From NCBI GenBank assembly GCA_039029355.1, contig JBCCGI010000038.1:10569-74568 (forward strand): a DNA stretch of 64,000 nt, read 5' to 3'. The DNA is from JBCCGI01 sp039029355. Its GTDB lineage: Bacteria; Planctomycetota; UBA1135; GCA-002686595. Under the pieces are notes generated by a model. The model was not told where the DNA came from. It saw nothing but the letters and a program-made list of their open reading frames with translations, and searched no databases. Shown piece by piece: positions 18,842 through 28,300 of this stretch (positions are counted from its first letter, which is position 1; every line of letters starts with the position of its first letter). The position numbers and the translations under genes are program-made.

Positions 18842-19282
18842 CTACACGTCCGACTCGTAGCCCCACGCACGCCCCTGGGCACCCGTGCCTGAGGTCACCG
18901 TGATCTCCTCTCCGGCGCCGACGGCGAAGCCCTCCGGGACCGGTTGCACCGAGAAGCCCGAGACCACTCCGATCAGTCCGCCGGGGGTCTGTAGCTCGAC
19001 CGTCCCGCCGACCTCGAGCGACACCCAGTAGGACTCTTCGCTCGGCACGAACTCGGTGCTCCCCAGCGCGGTGAGCACGAAGGTCATGCCTTCGGGAACG
19101 GTGTAGGGCTCGCCCTCGACGATCCGCACGATGCGGCTTGGCCTGGGGTCGGTCACGACCTCGAGTCGATCGGGCGGACCGGGTTCACCAGGCGCCTGCG
19201 TGGCGCCGGCGGCGAGGATCACACACCCGGCCGCGACGGCGCCGAGCAAGGCGGAGACGGGATGGACTTGGATCGGTTGCAT
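18842..19282 (-). CDS. Small exported or membrane-anchored protein paired with AbgT transporter
   Basis: The protein has 146 residues. ATG 19282 gives MQPIQVHPVSALLGAVAAGC followed by a hydrophobic stretch (to about 26), a signal anchor or signal peptide. The remainder is a beta-rich domain (YTVPEGMTFVLTALG, YWVSLEVGGTVELQ, EGFAVGAGEEITVTSG) that resembles small cupin-like or jelly-roll domains. I have seen similar short proteins with the MQ.IQVHPVS N-terminus annotated only as hypothetical. It starts 28 bp downstream of the AbgT stop on the same strand, so it is probably co-transcribed and may be a periplasmic accessory. That functional link is inference. Confidence 0.62.
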   Translation of the reverse strand: MQPIQVHPVSALLGAVAAGCVILAAGATQAPGEPGPPDRLEVVTDPRPSRIVRIVEGEPYTVPEGMTFVLTALGSTEFVPSEESYWVSLEVGGTVELQTPGGLIGVVSGFSVQPVPEGFAVGAGEEITVTSGTGAQGRAWGYESDV

Positions 19283-19310
19283 CGGGGCTCGACCTCCGAA
19301 GTGGAGCGCG

Positions 19311-20945
<1,635 letters not shown>

Positions 20946-20997
20946 CGCCGCCTACGTTAGACAATCCGCGCCCGGTTTGTCGTCGCCCCAACGAAAG

Positions 20998-21027
20998 CGG
21001 CCGCCCCGCGCAAGCGCGGGACGGCCG
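20998..21027 (-). terminator. Intrinsic terminator of the subtilisin gene
   Basis: On the minus strand a 13-bp stem (CGGCCGTCCCGCG / CGCGGGGCGGCCG, one G-U pair) closes a CTTG tetraloop and is followed by CTTTCGT. It lies 36 bp beyond the stop of the protease gene at 21063. Confidence 0.65.
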
Positions 21028-21062
21028 TCACCGTCAGGGATCCGAGCACCGCGATGGATCCA

Positions 21063-23729
21063 CTACTTGACGGAGATCGCGTAGTACACGGTCTGGTTGA
21101 CGAAGAGCGGGACGTCGTAGCCGTAGATCTCAACGTCGCGGAGGCCGGCCGAGATCGGCGCGGTGACGCGCACGTGCTCGAAGACCGAGGGGACACTCAG
21201 GCTCGAGTCCGACGTCGAGCCGTCCGGCTTCAGCAGGTAGAGGTCGATGTCCCGGTGCGAGTTGATCGGGTTCTCCGGCCACCAGATCGCGGCCTTGATC
21301 TCGGTCGCGCCGGCCGGCACGTCGATCGTGACGAACTTCGAGTCACCGTCGCCGACCGTTCGCGAGCCGAGGTACAGCTTGCCGTTCAGCGGGAGATGGA
21401 ACGCGCCGGTACCTTCCTCGTTGTTAAAGGGCGTGTCCCAATCCTTGTCCCCCGAATTGATCAGCCCGGCGTAGATCTTGCCGGCGTTGGCCGAGGTGAG
21501 GCTGCCCACGTTGTACCAGTCGGCGAACACGGACGCCGCACCGGCGGCGTAGGGCGTAGCGCCGCTCGTCCCGCCGAACGGATCGAGATCGGTGCTGAAG
21601 GACGTCCCGGCCGCCTGCGTGTTGGTCGGGGCCTGGATGTCCGGCTTGTAGCGGTCGTCCGAAGTCGGGCCACGGCTGACGTAGTCCTGATCGACGAGCG
21701 AGTCCACGTCGTACGCGCCAACGCCGATCGCCTTGTGCGCGTTCGCCGGGGAGTTCACCGTGCCGGCCGTCGGACCGTTGTTGCCGTTGGCCGCGATCGT
21801 GCACGAGCCGGCGTCAAAGGCATCGTCGGCGTCGTCGGCGATCGAGCCCGAAGGCCCTTGGTTGGACTGCATCTCGGCGACGATGATCTTGTCGCCCCAG
21901 AAGACGGCCTCGTCGAAGCCGCGGTGCACAGCAGTCGTGCTGAGCCCGCAGCTGTTGTAGACGTTCCAGGAGTCCACCCAGCCGCTCGTCACGCCACGCG
22001 TGTCGGAACCGAGGTCGCTGTTGCCGGTCAGGATCGAGGCCGTCGCGGTGCCGTGTTCGCAGTTGTCATCGGCGTCGTAGGCCGCGGATCCGGTGTCGTC
22101 GCAGTCCGAGTTGCCGTTCACGCAGTCCTCTTCGAACCAGATGTTGTCGTCTCCGGTGAAGAGCGTGTGGCTCGACCAGATGCCGCTATCGAGCAGCGCG
22201 GTGAACGACACTCCCGTAGCTCCGGAGTTGAAGTAGGGATCGCTGTCGATCAGGTCGCGGCCGTCGGCGATCGAGTCCGGAGGCAGGGTCCCCTCTTCGA
22301 CGGCGGCCTCCACGTGCTGCACCTTCGGGTGCTGGGCGAAGAAGCTCAGCGAGCCCTTCGGCGCGCGCACGAGCATCGAGCCCGAAAGGGTGAAGTACTC
22401 GACGACCTCGATCCCGAGGCCGGACATCGACTGAACGAGCTCGGCCGCCGCCTGGCGACGTGCCCGGCGAACGCCGTCAAACATGGCCACGCGCAGCTCG
22501 AGCTGCGCGAGGTTCTCGGGCGCGAAGCGGTCGAACTTGTTGTCGAGGTCGGGCAGCACCGGCATCGGCACGCTGTGCTCGTACTTCACGACGTACTCCA
22601 GCAGCTTGCCGGGAAGCGCCTCCTCATCGTCCTGAGCAACGGCCGGAGCGATCTTCGGCTGCGGCGAAGGCGAGCCGACGCCTTCGACCGGAAGGCCCTT
22701 GCCCTCGGGGTTGCCGAGGGTCGGCTTGATCGGCGAGCCCTGCGCGCCGTACTCGGTGATCGAGTAGTCCAGGATCTTGCCGTCCTCGATCTCGAAGACC
22801 TCGTCGTGGTCGAAGATCGGCGCCGGCGGAACGAGGATCGGGTTGACGACGAAGAGCGGCTTGGTCGCGGTCTTCTCGTTGTTGCCCTCGTCTTCTTCCT
22901 CCACCGAGTCGGCCGGGTCGACCTTGGCGGTGAAGAAGTGCGGGTTCTGCTGCATGTGCGCCGCGTTGGCGTGGAAGGGCAGGTCGATCGCGACCGTCTC
23001 GCCGACGCCCAGCGGCGGAACGAGCGCGGTCGCGCACCAACCGGTCCCGTCGCAGACCTCGACGTCGGTTTCCGGCGAGGGCGACTGGCCGATGTTCTCG
23101 ATCACCACCGTGATCGTCGACGTCTCGCCGGGCTGGACGGGGTTCGGAGTCGCCGACACGGCCCGCAGGCGCAGGTCGGGATCGCCGGCGTCGCCGATGT
23201 TGACCTGGACGGCCTCGGTCAGCCCGATGCCCCCGCCGAGGTCGAGGAACGCGCCCTGCAGGTAGGCCTGCGCCCCGACGACCGCGGTGTCGAACGGGAT
23301 CGGCAGCGCGAACGCCGCGGACGTGCCGAGCCCGCCGTAGACCTGGGGCGGGAACGAGCCGATGGCGGGGGCGGCGGGGTTCAGCAGCAGCTCGCCCGCG
23401 GGGCCGCCGAGCCCGAACCCGGGCAGCACGGTGCCGCAGGGGAAGGCCGGATCGGGCGAGAGCCGCATCGAGAGCAGCGCGAGCGAGCCCGCCGACGTGC
23501 TGCCGGTCGGGTCGGTCGTGCTGAGCTCCAGCGTCTGCCCGATGTTGGGCGCGCCGCCGGTCGCCTTCAGCGAACCGGCCGGGTTCACGCCGCAGCCGTA
23601 CGTGGTCACGCTTCCGCCCTGGGCGGTCGCCGGCGACGCGCCGGCGAGGAGGACGGCGCCGAGGGCGAGGCCCGCGCCGGCGCGGGACACGCCTCCTGCG
23701 AGCACCTGTTTGTGATTCTTCGAACTCAT
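21063..23729 (-). CDS. Exported subtilisin-like (S8) serine protease with N-terminal beta module and CARDB-like domain
   Basis: The protein has 888 residues. ATG 23729 is preceded by AAAGGGAG at a good distance, and a signal peptide (to about residue 36, ending ASPATAQ) follows. Residues about 45-170 match the beta module seen at the C-terminus of other proteins here (GFGLGGPAGELLL, AQAYLQGAFLD). About 175-290 is CARDB-like (TPNPVQPGETSTITVVIENI). About 375-485 is an I9-like propeptide. The S8 domain has Asp near 514 (LLDSGIW), His near 559 (CEHGTATASILTG) and Ser near 722 (GGTSGATPYAAGAASVF). The C-terminal ~115 residues are a P-domain-like beta region (DIDLYLLKPDGSTSDSSLS). All three catalytic residues are present, so it should be active. 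It is an extracellular protease of unknown target. Confidence 0.9.
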   Translation of the reverse strand: MSSKNHKQVLAGGVSRAGAGLALGAVLLAGASPATAQGGSVTTYGCGVNPAGSLKATGGAPNIGQTLELSTTDPTGSTSAGSLALLSMRLSPDPAFPCGTVLPGFGLGGPAGELLLNPAAPAIGSFPPQVYGGLGTSAAFALPIPFDTAVVGAQAYLQGAFLDLGGGIGLTEAVQVNIGDAGDPDLRLRAVSATPNPVQPGETSTITVVIENIGQSPSPETDVEVCDGTGWCATALVPPLGVGETVAIDLPFHANAAHMQQNPHFFTAKVDPADSVEEEDEGNNEKTATKPLFVVNPILVPPAPIFDHDEVFEIEDGKILDYSITEYGAQGSPIKPTLGNPEGKGLPVEGVGSPSPQPKIAPAVAQDDEEALPGKLLEYVVKYEHSVPMPVLPDLDNKFDRFAPENLAQLELRVAMFDGVRRARRQAAAELVQSMSGLGIEVVEYFTLSGSMLVRAPKGSLSFFAQHPKVQHVEAAVEEGTLPPDSIADGRDLIDSDPYFNSGATGVSFTALLDSGIWSSHTLFTGDDNIWFEEDCVNGNSDCDDTGSAAYDADDNCEHGTATASILTGNSDLGSDTRGVTSGWVDSWNVYNSCGLSTTAVHRGFDEAVFWGDKIIVAEMQSNQGPSGSIADDADDAFDAGSCTIAANGNNGPTAGTVNSPANAHKAIGVGAYDVDSLVDQDYVSRGPTSDDRYKPDIQAPTNTQAAGTSFSTDLDPFGGTSGATPYAAGAASVFADWYNVGSLTSANAGKIYAGLINSGDKDWDTPFNNEEGTGAFHLPLNGKLYLGSRTVGDGDSKFVTIDVPAGATEIKAAIWWPENPINSHRDIDLYLLKPDGSTSDSSLSVPSVFEHVRVTAPISAGLRDVEIYGYDVPLFVNQTVYYAISVK

Positions 23730-23860
23730 CGATCCATCTCCCTTTGAGGGGTCCTTGGTGGGTGGAGCGTCACCCAGGACGCCCCCTTCAGGGCGGTCGA
23801 CGGGATCGAGGGCAGAGGTGCGGCAGCTTTTTCGGGATTCCCCCCGGGCAGCCGCTCTCG

Positions 23861-25294
23861 CTACCAGGGCAGCGAGAAGGTCTTGATCGTGCTGAGGAAC
23901 TTCATCGCCTCGATCACGCCTTCCTTGATGCCGAGCCCCGAGTCCTTCACGCCTCCGAAGGGCGAGGACTCGATGCGGAAGCCCGGCACGGCGTTGACGT
24001 TCACCATCCCGGTGCGCACGCCGCGCACCACGCGCAGGGCCTGGTCGAGGCTGTCGGTGACCACACCGGCCGCGAGGCCGTAGGCGGTGGCGTTGGCCAG
24101 CTCGATGGCGTCGTCGACGTCGCGGACCGACAGGATAGGCGCCAGCGGGCCGAAGGACTCCTCGACGACCATCTCGGCCGTACGCGGCACCTTGGCGATC
24201 ACGGTCGGCGGAAGCAGTGCCCCCCGCCGCTCGCCGCCGAGCAGGACCTCGGCCCCGGCGCCGACCGCGTCGCGCACCACGCGCTCCAAGCGCTCGGCGG
24301 CGGCCTCGTCGATCACCGTTCCCACACGCGTCGCGGGGTCGGTCGGGTCGCCCGCCACGTAGTCGCGTGCCCGCTCGACGAAGCGCTCGGTGAACTCGTC
24401 CAGCACCGCCTCGTGCACCAGCAGCCGCTTCACCGACGTGCAGCGCTGGCCCGAGTTGCGGAAGCAGCCCTCGGCGGCGAGCTGGACGGCCAGGTCGAGG
24501 TCCGCATCGGCCAGCACGATCAGCGGCGAGTTGCCGCCGAGCTCGAGGCACACCTTCTTGTAGCCCGCGAGGCCGCCGACGCGCCGCCCGATCGTTGCGC
24601 TGCCGGTGAAAGAGACGAGCTCGACCCGTGCGTCGCGCACCAGCGGCTCGACCACCGTGTCGATCGGCCCGACGAGGCAGGAGAGCATCCAGCCGGGGAG
24701 GCCGGCCTCGTACAGCAGCTCGGTCAACCGCAGCGCCGAGAGCGGCGTCTTCTCCGACGGCTTCAGCACCATCGGCGTGCCCGCCGCGATCGCCGGCGCC
24801 AGCTTGTGCGCGACCTGGTTCAGCGGGTGGTTGAAGGGCGTGATCGCCGCCGCCAGCCGCAGCGGCTCGCGCATCGTGAAGATGCGCCGCGCCGGGCCGC
24901 CTTCGGTCACGTCGGCGGAGAAGGCCTGCCCGTCGTCGCGCAGGGCCTCCATCGCGGCGAAGCGCAGCACGTCCTGGGCGCGGCGGACCTCGTAGGCGGT
25001 CTCGCGCGCCGCGAGGCCGGTCTCGGACAGGATCAGCGCGGCCAGCTCCTCGGCGTGCTCGCCCAGCAGCGCGCGCGCCCGCTCCAGCACCTCGAAGCGC
25101 TGGTGGCGGGTCAGCGCAGGGCCGCCGGCGAGGGCGGCCTCGACGGCCCGCTCCAGCTCGGGCGGCCCGGCCACGGCGGCGCTGCCGACCTCCTCGCCGG
25201 AATAGGGATAGCGGACCGTCAGCCGTTGATCCGCGTCCACGGCCTCGCCGGCGATCCAGGAGGGCTGGCGGACGTCGCGAAGAACCTTGCTCAT
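23861..25294 (-). CDS. phnY: Phosphonoacetaldehyde dehydrogenase (PhnY-like aldehyde dehydrogenase)
   Basis: The protein has 477 residues, the normal length for the family. It oxidises phosphonoacetaldehyde to phosphonoacetate with NAD, the middle step of 2-aminoethylphosphonate breakdown by the PhnW-PhnY-PhnA route. Aldehyde dehydrogenase residues are present: general-base Glu near 251 (CLELGGNSP) and nucleophile Cys near 284 (NSGQRCTSVKR). PhnY-specific stretches are IFTMREPL, ITPFNHPLNQVAHK, LYEAGLPGWMLS, SSPFGGVKDSGLGIKEG and the C-terminus KTFSLPW. The ATG at 25294 has AGAGG about 10 bases upstream. PhnW and PhnA are not in the window, so either they are elsewhere or the enzyme serves another aldehyde. 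Confidence 0.8.
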   Translation of the reverse strand: MSKVLRDVRQPSWIAGEAVDADQRLTVRYPYSGEEVGSAAVAGPPELERAVEAALAGGPALTRHQRFEVLERARALLGEHAEELAALILSETGLAARETAYEVRRAQDVLRFAAMEALRDDGQAFSADVTEGGPARRIFTMREPLRLAAAITPFNHPLNQVAHKLAPAIAAGTPMVLKPSEKTPLSALRLTELLYEAGLPGWMLSCLVGPIDTVVEPLVRDARVELVSFTGSATIGRRVGGLAGYKKVCLELGGNSPLIVLADADLDLAVQLAAEGCFRNSGQRCTSVKRLLVHEAVLDEFTERFVERARDYVAGDPTDPATRVGTVIDEAAAERLERVVRDAVGAGAEVLLGGERRGALLPPTVIAKVPRTAEMVVEESFGPLAPILSVRDVDDAIELANATAYGLAAGVVTDSLDQALRVVRGVRTGMVNVNAVPGFRIESSPFGGVKDSGLGIKEGVIEAMKFLSTIKTFSLPW

Positions 25295-25351
25295 TGTTCG
25301 ACCTCTGGGGCGGTTGCGCGCACGCTCCGCTTCCCAGGGGCTCCTGTCAAA

Positions 25352-25378
25352 CCGCGCGCGGGGATTTCCCGCGCGCGG
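25352..25378 (-). terminator. Hairpin downstream of the giant beta-helix gene
   Basis: A perfect 11-bp stem (CCGCGCGCGGG / CCCGCGCGCGG) with a 5-nt loop lies 11 bp beyond the stop at 25389 and before the dehydrogenase start. The minus-strand tail is weak (TTTGACAG), so it is a likely but not classical terminator. Confidence 0.55.
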
Positions 25379-25388
25379 AGACCCGGGC

Positions 25389-28300
25389 CTAGGGGATCAG
25401 GAAGGTCCGGTCCGCCGTGGAGAAGCGCAGGGCGCCGGAGGACTGCGGGACAACGCTCTGGAAGACGAAGGAGAGGCCCGCCAGAGCGCCGCTTGGGGCC
25501 AGCGGGATCGCCGCCGACGCGCTCCCGTCGGCGCCGGTCAAGCCGGCCGTGACGAGCGTGGTGCCGGCAGCGTCGAGGAGCAGCGGCATCTCGAACTGGG
25601 GTCCGTTGAGATCGAAGACGGCAGGAGCGATCGACGCTCCCAGACTCCAGGCCGCAAAGGGGTCGGCCTCGATGGTGAGGTCGATCGACGCCCCGATGGT
25701 CGAGGTCGGAGCCACCACCGTCTGCGGCATGGTCCCGGTCAACGCGACCACCGCGGCACCCGGCGCTGCGGTGATGGCGGGCGCGAGCTGGCACAGCTCG
25801 GCCTGGGACGCTGCGTCGAGGGCGAGCTCGCTGATCGAGCCACGGCTGGCAGCTAGGGCGGAGGCGGTCGCGTCCACGCCGGGCGCGCCCACTGCGCCCA
25901 CTGCGCCCACTGCGCCCACTGCGACGGTGTCCTGCAGCACAACCCGTGAGCTGAAGCTCAACGCGATCCCCACGGCGCCGACTCCGCCGATGGCCGTGGT
26001 CGCGTCGATCAACACGAGGCCCGCGCACGCCTCCACGCGCAGGGCCGGGTTGGGTGAAAGGGGCGAGCCGATGGTCAGCCCGGCCAGGCGCACCGACTGC
26101 AGCGGGCCGACGTTGCTCACCACGACCGCGCCGGCGGTGGTGTCGATCGTCGTTCCCGGGGCGGCCTCGATCACGAGGGTCCCCGGCGGAGCATCCACCG
26201 TGAAGCCCGGATAGTCGCCGGCCGCCACCTGGATCAACGTCGCCCCCGGGCCGGCGACGTCGATGGCCGCCTGGATCTCCGTGAACGGCGCGCTGGGTCC
26301 CACGGCGAGCACGTTGGCGGGCAGGTCCGCGTCGTAGGGCGTGGCCGAGGCCGCTCCCAGCAGGCCGAGCTCGCCATGGGCGAGCACCTCGCTCAGCCGA
26401 TAGAAGACCGGGACGCCCTCGGCCAGAGGCGCGTGCTCGAAGCCGTACTCGGAACCGGGCCCCTGGGGAGCGAGCTTGGCGATCGTGGTGAAGGGGCCGC
26501 CGATGCTCGGGCCCGCCGACAGGGTGAAGGTGGCGACGTCCACCTCGGCCTGGGACTGCCAGGTGACCGTGACGAGCTCCGGCCCCGCGCTGGCGTCGAA
26601 GCCGGCGAGCGAAGTCGTCGCCGGCGGCAGCCACGTCACCAGGTCCAGCGGGTCGTCCTCAAAGGCGAAGCCTCCCAGGTCGCCGCCCCAGTTGGAGAGC
26701 TGGATCGGCGCGCCGCCCGGGCAGCGCAGGTTAAAGGTGCCCCGGCCAAGCGGGTCCTCGAAGTCGAGGTAGGCCAGCTCGCGCGGCTCGGACGAGGCGA
26801 GCTCGAGCAGCACCGACCCGGGCGTCGCCGCCGGGTTGCGGAACGCACCGGCGCGCAGGTCGTAGGGCTCGGCCGCCAGCTCCGCCTCGAGGCCCAGCTG
26901 GATACCGGCGGCCCCGGGATCCTCGAAGGCGAAGTGCAGCGCTCGCAGCGTGCCGTCGATCGCCAGCGCGTACCCGCCGCCCGCGTAGCCGCGCACGCGG
27001 GCTGGCGACAGCGGGGCTCCGACGAGCTCCAGCAGGCCCGAGCGGCCGACGTTCATGACGACTCCGCTCCCGAGCGCCAGGTCCGATCCGACTCCGATGG
27101 CCATGTGCCCGTTCATCGTGACCGTGCCCTGCGGCAGGTCGAGGTCGTGCGCGTCGAAGTCGAGGGTCGCGCCCGCGTCGATCGTGAAGGAGTCGGCGGC
27201 GAGCTGCTCGTCCGTATCGAGCCGCCGCGTTCCGCCGGCGATGGTCACGGCGCCGAAGGCCGCCCCACCTGGAGCAAAGACCGTGGTGGCGCCGCCTCCA
27301 GGCGTGCCGAGCACCAAGGGCGTGTCGGGCAGGGAGACGAGCGCGCTGGCGCGCAGGTCTCCCGTGCAGTGGATCTCAGACGCTCCGCCGACCACGGCAA
27401 ACGCCGACGAGTTTCCGAAGTCGAGCGCTCCGCCCACGTCCAGACGCTGGGCCGTTCCCAGGAGCCAGGCGGCGGTCGAGTCCGACCAGCGGGCGTCGCC
27501 TCCCACCGCGAAGGGACCGTCGGTGAGCTCGACCGTGGAGCTCGACACGTCGAGGTCACCCACGACCGTCGAGCGCTCCAGCAGCACGCTGCCCGCGGCG
27601 ATGCGCAGCGCGGGGACCGAGGTCGAGCCGGTGCGGAAGGTCTGCGCGAGGCCCTGGTTGGTCATCACCACGGCGCCGGTCCCGAGCACCGCGCCACCGT
27701 CGCTGGACCAGGCTCCGCGGACGGTCAGGTCGAAGAGCGAGAGGTCGAGCGTGCCGGTCGGTGCCACGAGCACGTCGCCCTGCACGTCGGACGGTCCGAC
27801 GAGCACCTTGGGCCCGCCCGCCACCTCGAGCGCCCCCCACGCGCCGCTCGTGAGCGAGGCGGCCGCTCCGTCGAGCACCAGCGAGATCTGGTCGGTACCG
27901 GTCGAGGTCTCCGCGGACACGTTGCCCGCGCAATGCACCGTCAACGGCCCGGTGGCCCCGACGAACGCTCCGTCGGCGAGCGTGAGGTCGCCGTCGACGT
28001 CGAGCGATGCGGTTCCGCCCGGCCCGCAGGCGCAGTCCTCCAGGCCGCCGCTGTCGACCCGCAGGTCGCCGCCGACCGCAAGTCGACCGACGCGCAGGAT
28101 CCCCGAGGGGTCGACCTGCAGGTCGCCGAGAATCCGGGCGTCGACGAAGTCGGTCCCCGCGCTCGTCACCCGCCCGGCGGGAATCGAGTTGGCACCGGTC
28201 AGCACGGTTCCGAAGCCGTCGAAGCGCACGGTGCCGGTGCCCGAGATCGAGGCTCCCGCGGCGCTGGCGTCCAGGTTGCCGAACAGCGTGAGCTCGTGGG

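Noticed and set aside
23730..24551. Upstream in-frame extension of the subtilisin frame through the dehydrogenase gene
   Set aside because: The extension overlaps the PhnY gene in another frame, has no signal or domain, and a Shine-Dalgarno plus signal peptide place the start at 23729.
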